A stretch of 64,000 nucleotides of DNA. Source: RUG806 sp964440255 (GTDB lineage: Bacteria; Bacillota; Clostridia; Oscillospirales; Acutalibacteraceae). Where the stretch lies: assembly GCA_964440255.1 (NCBI GenBank), contig CAYTRD010000001.1:15999-79998 (forward strand), written 5' to 3'. Made by a program: the position numbers and the translations under genes. Position 1 is the first letter of the stretch. Every line of letters begins with the position of its first letter. The notes beneath the pieces were generated by a model. That model was given only the letters and a program-made list of their open reading frames with translations. It was not told where the DNA came from and did not search any database. Shown here in pieces: positions 43,293 to 50,394 of the stretch.

Positions 43293-43657
43293 TGGGACTT
43301 CCTGAACATCTCAAGGTCGGTCTTCGCGGAGAACAGCTTGCTGCCCGTTATCTTCGTGACAGAAAATATCATATTTTGGCATCAAATTATGCCACAAAGC
43401 TCGGAGAAACCGATATAATAGCAATCGACAAGGATAATACTATCTGCTTCGTTGAAGTAAAGACCCGTTCACCGGGACAGATGCTTCGCCCATCTGAAGC
43501 CGTTGATTACAGAAAATCGGAAAACCTTAAAACCAATGCAGCAGCATTTCTAAAATCAGAAAAATTCGCAAATGCAACGGTACGCTTTGATATTATAGAA
43601 GTAATTCTCCACGACCTTTACACTGCCGACATAAACCATATAAAAAACGCATTCTAA
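43292..43657 (+). CDS. YraN/UPF0102 family nuclease-like protein
   Basis: The protein has 121 residues. GLRGEQLAARYLRDRKYHIL, GETDIIAIDKDNTICFVEVKTRS carries the Asp and Glu-x-Lys of a restriction-endonuclease-like fold, as in the YraN family. The function in vivo is not known; position after rnhB is conserved in many bacteria. A strong hairpin ends the operon. Confidence 0.9.
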   Translation: MGLPEHLKVGLRGEQLAARYLRDRKYHILASNYATKLGETDIIAIDKDNTICFVEVKTRSPGQMLRPSEAVDYRKSENLKTNAAAFLKSEKFANATVRFDIIEVILHDLYTADINHIKNAF

Positions 43658-43669
43658 TTTAAAGAGAAA

Positions 43670-43718
43670 GAGGCTATATCAAATATCTAAAACAGATATT
43701 TGATATAGCCTCTTTTTA
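43670..43718. terminator. Strong bidirectional terminator
   Basis: AGAGGCTATATCAAATATCT pairs perfectly with its complement around a short loop, followed by TTTTT. It separates the rplS-yraN operon from the converging small operon. Confidence 0.88.
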
Positions 43719-43889
43719 ATATCTTTTTTCTATCACCCACATGTGTGGTTGCATCCTTGAGCCAACTTTAGGTCTTTTATCACAAAAGCCCTGAACTGGT
43801 CTTGATGTTGCACCAGTATCTATCTTTCTGTTACAATAGCGGCAACGCCATAAAGCTCTCATTGGTTTTCCTGTTGTCCTGCTAATCAT
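43716..43889 (-). CDS. 57-residue CxxC protein (second paralogue)
   Basis: This short frame starts with ATG preceded by GGAGAAAG. It reads MISRTTGKPMRALWRCRYCN and ends MQPHMWVIEKRY: 57 residues, basic, with one CxxC (CRYC) and a later single Cys (GFCDKRP). The C-terminal RMQPHMWVI matches RPHTWVI in the equally long protein at 44379-44552, and the Cys-x2-Cys and Gly-x-Cys spacing is similar, so the two are paralogues. Two or three Cys suggest a small zinc-binding, possibly nucleic-acid-binding fold. I do not recognise the family. It is the last gene of a three-gene operon, 15 bases after its neighbour. Confidence 0.7.
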   Translation of the reverse strand: MISRTTGKPMRALWRCRYCNRKIDTGATSRPVQGFCDKRPKVGSRMQPHMWVIEKRY

Positions 43890-43904
43890 TTTTCTTTCTC
43901 CTTT

Positions 43905-44366
43905 TTATAAATCTTCAACTATTATAAATTGTCCCATTACTTTAAATTTCTTTCTTCCACAACGATTACAATCACATAAACCATTATTAAGAAAGCTACT
44001 TTCTTCAATTTTTTTGTAACAAGGTGAATCAGTCGGAGGAAGCATAAGAAATCCTACTTGCATTTCACAAGTACATCTCGCATATATTTTTTCAAAACCA
44101 CGTGATTTAAGAACATTCATATATGCTCTGAATTGGACATCTCCATTGTAAGTTGCCGGAAGAATAAGCCCCTCTCCATTATAATCGCCATATTCTTGTT
44201 TAAATTTCAATGCTAATTCATAATCATTTTTTTCACAAAAACCTGCTTCAATCTCTTTTAATTCTTTCTTGAATTCTTCTGTATCTTCTATTTTATGAGC
44301 TTGATGTTCATCATAGATATATTTTCCTACTTTCACTGCACCAACAATAAACTGCAATAAATCCAT
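43905..44366 (-). CDS. Unknown protein in the twin-CxxC operon
   Basis: The protein has 153 residues. A short hydrophobic N-terminus (MDLLQFIVGAVKVGKYIY) could be amphipathic rather than a membrane anchor. A Glu/Lys-rich middle is followed by Cys-rich stretches: YARCTCEMQVGF, TDSPCYKKIEE and GLCDCNRCGRKKFKV, giving CxC and CxCxxC groupings that look like a zinc knuckle. No family is recognised. GGAG lies before the ATG directly after the stop of the first 57-residue protein, with only 12 bases between the genes, so the three are one operon. Base composition is more AT-rich than neighbouring housekeeping genes. Confidence 0.65.
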   Translation of the reverse strand: MDLLQFIVGAVKVGKYIYDEHQAHKIEDTEEFKKELKEIEAGFCEKNDYELALKFKQEYGDYNGEGLILPATYNGDVQFRAYMNVLKSRGFEKIYARCTCEMQVGFLMLPPTDSPCYKKIEESSFLNNGLCDCNRCGRKKFKVMGQFIIVEDL

Positions 44367-44378
44367 AATACTAACTCC

Positions 44379-44552
44379 TCAAAAATAAATTTTTCTGTTA
44401 ATCACCCAAGTATGAGGTCTTGTTTGACCATCTCTGCCTTTTGGCTTTCTCGTGCAAATCCCAGGATTCGGTCTTCCTTTTCCTGACGTGACAACAGAAT
44501 GTTTACCGCACCAAGAACACATATAATCCACCGTTGCAACTTTTTTTTGCAA
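44379..44552 (-). CDS. 57-residue CxxC protein (first paralogue, TTG start)
   Basis: The start is a TTG 8 bases after a perfect GGAGGT; no ATG gives the full domain. The protein begins MQKKVATVDYMCSWCGKH and ends RPHTWVINRKIYF, 57 residues. It has CSWC and a later Cys in NPGICTRKPKG. Length, Cys pattern and the HTWVI ending match the protein at 43716-43889. A competing 82-residue frame over the same DNA has no ribosome binding site and no such similarity. It opens the three-gene operon, about 33 bases after an intrinsic terminator that ends a structured leader RNA. Confidence 0.7.
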   Translation of the reverse strand: MQKKVATVDYMCSWCGKHSVVTSGKGRPNPGICTRKPKGRDGQTRPHTWVINRKIYF

Positions 44553-44584
44553 AAAAAATCACCTCCGAAAATATAGACACACTT

Positions 44585-44618
44585 TAAAATAAAAAGTGCG
44601 CCACCCGAAGCAGCGCAC
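44585..44618 (-). terminator. Intrinsic terminator/attenuator before the twin-CxxC operon
   Basis: On the minus strand GTGCGC pairs with GCGCAC around TGCTTCGGGTG, followed by TTTTTATTTT. Confidence 0.8.
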
Positions 44619-44800
44619 AAAAAACACAAACTCCGGTTGTCGCCAAACAAACTTAAAAAAGAATGGGATAACTCAATACTCCAATCTTTGGAATTTGTGT
44701 TTTTATCAAATTCACATAATTGAAGTATTGCAAAAAATAACCGAAATTATTTTAAAATAAAAATATTATCCCGGAAATTTCTTTATTAAGTTTGTTTGGC
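44588..44800 (-). ncRNA. Structured RNA (attenuator leader or free ncRNA) upstream of the twin-CxxC operon
   Basis: A perfect-spacing promoter places the 5' end at about 44800, exactly where a long helix begins. Bases 44779-44800 pair with 44642-44663 (21 of 22). Inside lie 44766-44772 with 44665-44671 (7 bp), 44719-44730 with 44674-44685 (12 bp, one G-U) and 44707-44713 with 44691-44697 (7 bp). A side hairpin forms at 44734-44753. The transcript would end at the GTGCGC/GCGCAC terminator (44585-44618). The rod with a junction recalls 6S RNA in size, but I see no proof of that; it may be a riboswitch-like leader. Confidence 0.65.
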
Positions 44801-44806
44801 ATTTTT

Positions 44807-44835
44807 ATAATATCATACATCCAAAACTTTGTCAA
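44807..44835 (-). promoter_or_regulatory. Strong promoter of the structured RNA
   Basis: TTGACA, 17 bases, TATTAT on the minus strand, with the predicted start 7 bases further at the first base of the long helix. Confidence 0.8.
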
Positions 44836-44838
44836 TCA

Positions 44839-44871
44839 AAAAAAATCCCGGAAATTTTCATTTCCGGAAAA
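44839..44871 (-). terminator. Terminator of topB
   Basis: On the minus strand TTCCGGAAAT pairs with ATTTCCGGGA, followed by eight T. The arm sequence ATTTCCGGGAT recurs in the structured RNA just downstream. Confidence 0.75.
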
Positions 44872-44876
44872 AAATA

Positions 44877-46970
44877 TTAATCATCAAACAGAAAGACGGC
44901 TTTATTTTCTTTCATTTCGAGCTTTGCTGCGAAGGGCTTACCCGTTTTGGATATGAAGCCTTCTATTTTGTCTGTTTTGCCCTCTGAAAGAAGCTTTTTA
45001 GCATTGTAGGGAGTAATTACTCTTTTACAGAGAATACCCGGAATGCTGAATTTACAACCATCCTTATAGCCCTTACATTGATAGCCGTATTTACCTCTGA
45101 CTACGGTATTTCCGCAAAGAGGACATACACCTGTTTCATCCCCTGCAAAGCCGAAATACTTATCTGACTCGGGAGAATTTTCAGGGGCATTGAACACTCC
45201 CCTGATTTCATTTACTGCCTGCAAAACGCTGTCATCAATTGAAATTTCACCGCGATAAACCTTTTTAAGAGCTTGTCCCAGCTCACTTGTTTTATATTTA
45301 TCCATGGAAATACCCATATTTATGAGCTGTTCTATAAGATATTCTCCGTCGGGCAAAATCTTATATACATCCTTTTTCAGCTCTATATACCTGCTCTTTA
45401 CGGCATTGTCTATAATTCCCGTTCTTGTGGCTTCCGTGCCAAGCTCAAGCCCCTCAAAAATAGCACGGTAGTCCTCGGCGTCGTCCTGCTCATCGGCAGC
45501 TGCCTTTTCTTCCCTGAAGGGATTTTTCAGATAATTATTCAGCGTTTCAATGGTGTAGTGCTTCGGCGGACTAGTTTCTTTTTCTTTAGGCTTAAAGTCA
45601 ATATTGACCTTATCTCCCTTTTCAAGCTTTGGAAGAATTTTATTGTTCTTACCGGAATCATCATATTTTGTCCAACCGGGCTCAAGTATCATAAGACCTT
45701 TAAGGAAATAGTCCTCACATTCACCCACGCTTACAGTTATTTCAGTCTTCTGCACCACACATTCCTCACTGCAGAAAACTGCGACAAAGCGTCGCAGCAC
45801 TGCGGAATAAACTGTCTTTTCATCCTCACTTAGCTGTCCCGGTTGCGGGAATTTATATGTAGGAGTGAGTGCCGAGTGTGACTCGATTTTACTGTCATCG
45901 AATATAGTTTTCTTGTCCTTAAACTCAACGGGATAGCCTTTGCCCTTGACTATATTTATTATCTTCTTTATCTTGTCCTTTTCCGCAGTTGCAAGATACT
46001 CGGAATTGGTTCTCGGATATGTTAAGAAGCCTTCCTCATAAAGCTTTTGCACAATACTTAAGGAGGCATCCATCGGCATTTTATATTTTTTTCCGAGGTA
46101 ATTCTGAAGCTTGGAAAGAGAATAGAGCTTACCCGGATTCAGTTTATCCTTTTTTGTCTTTTTAGCGGTAACAATCGCATCCTGTGCGTTCAGCTTATCA
46201 CAAGCACGCTGTGCCAGAGCCGCCTTTTCTTTAGGGAATTTGTGCTTTGAAACAAGCTCAATCATTTCCCCGTTTGTGTCACAGTTGCTCACAAGTGCAA
46301 AGTATTTATCGGGCACAAAATTTCTTATTGCCATATCCCTGTCGTATATTGCCTTTACGACAGGCACAATTACTCTTCCCACACGAAGAAGAACGCCTGT
46401 ACGAAGCGTGGCATATCTTGTGAGATTCACTCCGTAAAGCCAGTCAATATAAGTTCTTGCAAAGCCCTCATTTGCAAGAAGGTCATATTCGCTTTCACTT
46501 TTCATTTCTGAAAGGGCGGTTGCTACTGTTTCGGGAGTCTGATCGGGAAGCCACAGACGAAGAAAGGGCTTTTCGGTTTCGAGTGCATTAATGACACAAA
46601 GACGGACTATGATTTCACCCTCTCTGTCGGCGTCACCTGCGTTTACAATGGCTTCAACATCCGAACGGTTACAAAGCCTTTTTATTGTTTCAAACTGACG
46701 GATAACACCCGCATCCGGCTTTTTATCCTCGCCGTTTTTAAGCTTAAAACGGAACTTATCGGGAAAACAGGGTATGTTTTCCATGCTCCATCTTCCGCTT
46801 GATGTTTTCCCTGTATAATCTTCAATATCACAAAGAGAAAACAAATGCCCGAAGGCCCATGTTACTATGTAACCGAGCCCCTCAAAATATCCGTTATTTC
46901 TTTTCATTTCCCCGATACCTGCAACAATGTTTCTTGCAAGTGACGGTTTTTCTGCAATTATAAGTATCAT
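44877..46970 (-). CDS. topB: DNA topoisomerase III
   Basis: The protein has 697 residues. A Toprim domain opens with MILIIAEKPSLARNIVAG and has NAGDADREGEIIVRL. The catalytic Tyr is in EGFLTYPRTNSEYL, and GTEATRTGIIDNAV follows. A C-terminal zinc-finger module (CPLCGNTVVRGKYGYQCKGY) precedes a last domain with ITPYNAKKLLSEGKTDKIEG. This is the type IA enzyme that decatenates DNA with single-strand passage. Clostridial genomes often carry both chromosomal and mobile topB; nothing mobile is seen next to this one. Confidence 0.94.
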   Translation of the reverse strand: MILIIAEKPSLARNIVAGIGEMKRNNGYFEGLGYIVTWAFGHLFSLCDIEDYTGKTSSGRWSMENIPCFPDKFRFKLKNGEDKKPDAGVIRQFETIKRLCNRSDVEAIVNAGDADREGEIIVRLCVINALETEKPFLRLWLPDQTPETVATALSEMKSESEYDLLANEGFARTYIDWLYGVNLTRYATLRTGVLLRVGRVIVPVVKAIYDRDMAIRNFVPDKYFALVSNCDTNGEMIELVSKHKFPKEKAALAQRACDKLNAQDAIVTAKKTKKDKLNPGKLYSLSKLQNYLGKKYKMPMDASLSIVQKLYEEGFLTYPRTNSEYLATAEKDKIKKIINIVKGKGYPVEFKDKKTIFDDSKIESHSALTPTYKFPQPGQLSEDEKTVYSAVLRRFVAVFCSEECVVQKTEITVSVGECEDYFLKGLMILEPGWTKYDDSGKNNKILPKLEKGDKVNIDFKPKEKETSPPKHYTIETLNNYLKNPFREEKAAADEQDDAEDYRAIFEGLELGTEATRTGIIDNAVKSRYIELKKDVYKILPDGEYLIEQLINMGISMDKYKTSELGQALKKVYRGEISIDDSVLQAVNEIRGVFNAPENSPESDKYFGFAGDETGVCPLCGNTVVRGKYGYQCKGYKDGCKFSIPGILCKRVITPYNAKKLLSEGKTDKIEGFISKTGKPFAAKLEMKENKAVFLFDD

Positions 46971-47024
46971 AGTACATCTCCCATAAAAATATATTTTAAT
47001 ACTTTTTACGGATATTGTAAAGTA

Positions 47025-47681
47025 TCAGTTAATAAGATCCTGCCACAGAGAATCGTCTTTTCCGGCGTATATCTCCGGAATCTGACCTATAATAACAGTT
47101 TCCGATACGGGAATGCTTGTAAATACCTGACTTGTAAGAGTATCCCCTACAGAAAGAACATACACATTTGTAGTAATATCAAGCATTACCTTATGCACAG
47201 TCTGGTTTATTCCCGTATATTCAAATGAGTTTCTCACTTCGATTGAGCAGGCACAGGATATATGAACATTAAGGTTGATTTTAGGCCCTCTTCCCGTTAA
47301 AAATGTACTGCCAGTAAGAGTTCCCAAAGCAATACTTATTCTGCTTTCCTCAATCTCACCTATTGCCTTTGTTATACTTACGCTAATAAGAGATTTAAGT
47401 CGGTTCATTCCGATGCTGTCGACAGACAGTGCTGCAATTTTTCCGTTTTCATCATATTCAGTTATAATAAGGTCGGAAAAATCATTTTTGCCGTCAGATA
47501 TGGTTTCGGCAACCGTATCGTTTATGATCACAGTGGCAAGATTCTGTGCACGGGACAGTGCAAGCGTATTTATTATCGGTGTCATTCTTTCATCGACAAT
47601 AAAATATACTGCGACTATAAGAACCGCCGCAACTAATATCTTTATAAATGCCATGCTTTTGCTGTGTTTCTTTCTGTGCAC
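47025..47681 (-). CDS. yunB: Sporulation protein YunB
   Basis: I start at the GTG of VHRKKHSKSMAF, preceded by AGGTGG at 6 bases; the upstream frame overlaps the riboswitch region. The 218 residues have a transmembrane helix (FIKILVAAVLIVAVYFIV) and the YunB domain: RMTPIINTLALSRAQNLATV, the DSIGMNRLKSLISVS stretch, a GSTFLTGRGPKI motif, and the C-terminal IPVSETVIIGQIPEIY. In Bacillus YunB is a sigma-E-dependent protein needed for efficient sporulation. Confidence 0.88.
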   Translation of the reverse strand: MHRKKHSKSMAFIKILVAAVLIVAVYFIVDERMTPIINTLALSRAQNLATVIINDTVAETISDGKNDFSDLIITEYDENGKIAALSVDSIGMNRLKSLISVSITKAIGEIEESRISIALGTLTGSTFLTGRGPKINLNVHISCACSIEVRNSFEYTGINQTVHKVMLDITTNVYVLSVGDTLTSQVFTSIPVSETVIIGQIPEIYAGKDDSLWQDLIN

Positions 47682-47735
47682 AAAAACCACCTCATAACAG
47701 TATATGCACAGATATTTACAGGTTGAATAAAACAG

Positions 47736-47764
47736 TTGCATTACCTGACACATTGATGTATAAT
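47736..47764 (+). promoter_or_regulatory. Promoter of the cobalamin riboswitch transcript
   Basis: TTGCAT, 17 bases, TATAAT, immediately upstream of the riboswitch. Confidence 0.75.
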
Positions 47765-47770
47765 GGAAAC

Positions 47771-47945
47771 GCAAAAAAGAATAACGCAGTTCATCGAAGA
47801 ACATTCTTCGTTATCGGGGATAAACTCCCGATGATAAGGAAATCGCAGTGAGAATCTGCAGCAACAGCCATTACCGTATCTCGCTATTGCGTCAAGTCGG
47901 AATGCTTATCGTGCTGTGCCTGATAAAAGTCTCTTGGGCAAAACG
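47771..47945 (+). ncRNA. Cobalamin (B12) riboswitch aptamer
   Basis: The B12-box-like core is readable: AATCGCAGTGAGAATCTGCA followed by GCAACAGCCATTACCGTA, then AAGTCGGAATGC as the second conserved half (consensus AAGTCaGgATgC). The RNA lies between a promoter and a gene for a B12-binding-type lipoprotein, and an intrinsic terminator follows at 48000-48026. Repression when cobalamin is plentiful is expected. Confidence 0.82.
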
Positions 47946-47999
47946 GGGAGATGATATCAACATTGAGGATTCGGCAGGGTTTCCTTTGTTTGTTGTTTC

Positions 48000-48026
48000 G
48001 CACCCGTGGAAGGGTGCTTTTATTTT
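48000..48026 (+). terminator. Riboswitch expression-platform terminator
   Basis: GCACCC pairs with GGGTGC around GTGGAA, followed by TTTTATTTTA, 38 bases before the ATG of the DUF4430 gene. Confidence 0.75.
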
Positions 48027-48064
48027 ATCCTTTATTGTAAAATACAAATGAAAGGAAAAACAAA

Positions 48065-48550
48065 ATGAAAAGAATTTCTTTAGTTTTATTGTCTGTTCTT
48101 CTTGCGGCATTGCTTTGCTTCTCCTCTTGCACAAACAAGTCAGCCGAAACACCTGACGGTGAAACTACGACAAATGAAGCAACAAACGAAACCTCCGCAA
48201 AGGAAGGCATATGGGCTTCAGCCGTTTATTCGGAGGACACCGTTCTCGGAGAGGGAGATGTTACCGTTTTTGTTGAAGTTAAAGCAGAAGAACGAGCTGT
48301 GACTTTTACAATTAAGACAGATAAAACCATACTCGGTGATGCTCTTATTGAAAATGAGCTTGTAAAGGGCGAACAGGGCGATTACGGTCTTTACATAAAA
48401 GAGGTAAACGGTATTCTTGCCGACTATTCTCTGACTCAGAGCTACTGGTCTTTTTACATAGACGGGGAAATAGCAATAACCGGTGTTGACGGCACAAAAA
48501 TTTCCGAAGGCGGACATTATGAGCTGGTTTATACAACCGAAAGTGCATAA
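48065..48550 (+). CDS. DUF4430 (transcobalamin-like) surface lipoprotein
   Basis: The protein has 161 residues. A lipoprotein signal ends in FSSCTNK (Cys-22), then a Thr/Glu/Ala-rich linker and a C-terminal DUF4430 domain. It reads ILGDALIENELVKGEQGDYG, VNGILADYSLTQSYWSFYID and GEIAITGVDGTKISEGGHYE, like the beta domain of eukaryotic intrinsic factor and transcobalamin. The cobalamin riboswitch upstream makes a corrinoid-binding surface protein the natural reading. No BtuCD-type transporter is in the window. GAAAGGA precedes the ATG. Confidence 0.82.
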   Translation: MKRISLVLLSVLLAALLCFSSCTNKSAETPDGETTTNEATNETSAKEGIWASAVYSEDTVLGEGDVTVFVEVKAEERAVTFTIKTDKTILGDALIENELVKGEQGDYGLYIKEVNGILADYSLTQSYWSFYIDGEIAITGVDGTKISEGGHYELVYTTESA

Positions 48551-48590
48551 GGCTCAATAATTCACCTGTCTTAATAATTTTTCATATCGA

Positions 48591-48620
48591 GGGCAACGGT
48601 ATATCCCGTTGCCGTTTTTC
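48591..48620 (+). terminator. Terminator after the DUF4430 gene
   Basis: GGCAACGG pairs with CCGTTGCC, followed by GTTTTTCG. Confidence 0.75.
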
Positions 48621-48640
48621 GTTTTACGGATAATAAACTG

Positions 48641-48669
48641 TTGATTTTTAGTTATTCTCTGTGTAATAT
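48641..48669 (+). promoter_or_regulatory. Promoter of the GH27-GH95 operon
   Basis: TTGATT, 17 bases, TAATAT, about 30 bases before the start codon. Confidence 0.6.
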
Positions 48670-48700
48670 ATTAGTTAAGATATTTAAGGAGGCTTTAATT

Positions 48701-50389
48701 ATGAAAGAGTCTTTCAAAAAGTTTATAAGAAGCAATAATCTTTGTCCCGTGTGCCATATGAAAAGGCTTATGGCAAGCACAAAGATACATGTTGACGGTG
48801 CAGACAGATTCGATAACGGCGTAGCCCTCACTCCTCCTATGGGTTGGGCAAGCTGGAATTTATTCCGTCATAACATAAATGAAAATATCATCAAGGAAAT
48901 TGCAGCCGCTATGAAAGCAGCTCACCTTGATGAGCTGGGTTATCAATATGTAAATGTTGACGACTGCTGGATGTCCTCGGTAAGAGACGAAAACGGAAGA
49001 CTTCAGGGGGATCTTGCCACATTCCCCTCGGGGATAAAGGCACTCGTCGAAGCCGTAAACTCCTACGGTCTCAAAATGGGCATATACACATCAAACGGCA
49101 CTCTTACCTGTGAAGACTTACCTTCAAGTCTTTATCACGAAAGAATTGATGCAGAAACATTTGCAGAGTGGGGCGTTGAATATTTCAAGTATGACTTCTG
49201 TCACAACGAGGCGATACCCACCCTTGCTCCCGAAATTGAAAAAATTCTCATAGCAAAAAAGGGCGAAACGGAATTTATTACCCTTACGGCAGATGATGCC
49301 GAGCTTCGGGGAGATGCAATTATCCTTGATGACGAACGACTTACTCTTACGGGTAAATATATTTCGGGACTTTCTTCAAACGGCGGCAGTGTCTTATTCC
49401 GTGATGTTGACATTCCCGAAGAGGGCGAATATACCCTTACTCTCGGAATCAGAAAAGCAATAAAAAAGGATAAATACTGTGAACTGACGGTTAACGGTAC
49501 CGATACCTATTCTTTCAGGATTCCCGGCTCAAAGGGCTTTACAAGAGAAGGCAGAAATCAGGCTACGGTTTATTTCAGAAAGGGTAAAAACCTACTTCTT
49601 ATAAAAAACCCGATAGGCTCAAGACCGGATTCTGCAGCAAAGCAGTATCAAAATATGGGAAAAGAGCTTATGCGTGCCACAAAAAAGGTTGCAAATGAAA
49701 CAGGCAAGCCCGAAAAGCCCATATGCTTCTCCATCTGTGAATGGGGTCTCAACCGTCCTTGGAAATGGGGCAATACTGCAGGAAATCTCTGGAGAACAAC
49801 TCCTGATATCCGTCCCGAGTGGGTATCGATTATAGGAATATATGAAGCAACTGTCCGTCTTTATGAATACGCAGGCCCCGGCAATTGGAATGACCCTGAT
49901 ATGCTTGAGGTAGGAAACGGCAATCTTACCGATAACGAAAACATAGCACATTTCTCTCTCTGGTGTATGCTTGCCGCTCCCCTTATTCTCGGAAATGATA
50001 TAAGAACATTCATAAAAGAGGACGGAAGCGTTGACCTTAATAATAAGGTGCTTAAAATAATTTCCAATAAAAAGGCTATTGCAATAAATCAGGATAAGCT
50101 CGGTGTTCAATGCAGAAGAATTAAGACAAACGGACTTTGCGATGTACTCGTAAAGCCCCTTGAAAACAAAGAGGTGGCAGTTTGTCTTCTCAACAAGGGG
50201 AATTCTTCAAAGGATGTTTCTTTCAGCATAAAAGAAATCACAAATCTTACATATGTAAATCTTCCCCAATCGGAAAGATACACCGTTCACGATATATGGG
50301 AAAATACCACATTCGTAGCAAGTGATAATATTTCGGAAAGCCTTAAGGGACATTCTGTAAAATTATATAAAATACAGGCAATGGGGTAA
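48701..50389 (+). CDS. GH27 alpha-galactosidase with inserted carbohydrate-binding-like module
   Basis: I start at MKESFKKFIRSN, preceded by AAGGAGG; an upstream ATG falls in the promoter. The 562 residues lack a signal peptide. The melibiase barrel shows ALTPPMGWASWNLFR, YVNVDDCWM, the nucleophile Asp-165 in YFKYDFCHNEA and the acid/base Asp in NWNDPDMLEVG. Between them, at about residues 180-300, lies a beta-sandwich-like stretch (YTLTLGIRKAIKKDKYCELT, FRKGKNLLLIKNPIGS) resembling a CBM35/CBM6 module, so the barrel is interrupted. An N-terminal CPVC pair is also unusual. It probably removes terminal alpha-galactose (or alpha-GalNAc) from imported glycans. Confidence 0.88.
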   Translation: MKESFKKFIRSNNLCPVCHMKRLMASTKIHVDGADRFDNGVALTPPMGWASWNLFRHNINENIIKEIAAAMKAAHLDELGYQYVNVDDCWMSSVRDENGRLQGDLATFPSGIKALVEAVNSYGLKMGIYTSNGTLTCEDLPSSLYHERIDAETFAEWGVEYFKYDFCHNEAIPTLAPEIEKILIAKKGETEFITLTADDAELRGDAIILDDERLTLTGKYISGLSSNGGSVLFRDVDIPEEGEYTLTLGIRKAIKKDKYCELTVNGTDTYSFRIPGSKGFTREGRNQATVYFRKGKNLLLIKNPIGSRPDSAAKQYQNMGKELMRATKKVANETGKPEKPICFSICEWGLNRPWKWGNTAGNLWRTTPDIRPEWVSIIGIYEATVRLYEYAGPGNWNDPDMLEVGNGNLTDNENIAHFSLWCMLAAPLILGNDIRTFIKEDGSVDLNNKVLKIISNKKAIAINQDKLGVQCRRIKTNGLCDVLVKPLENKEVAVCLLNKGNSSKDVSFSIKEITNLTYVNLPQSERYTVHDIWENTTFVASDNISESLKGHSVKLYKIQAMG

Positions 50390-50394
50390 AATCA

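Noticed and set aside
44402..44650. 82-residue minus-strand frame
   Set aside because: It overlaps the TTG-started 57-residue CxxC gene in another frame, runs through the terminator, and lacks a ribosome binding site. The paralogue at 43716-43889 supports the 57-residue reading.
44588..44800. Calling the structured RNA a 6S RNA
   Set aside because: Size and rod shape fit, but the bubble is one-sided and no conserved 6S sequence was recognised. It is listed as an unassigned structured RNA.
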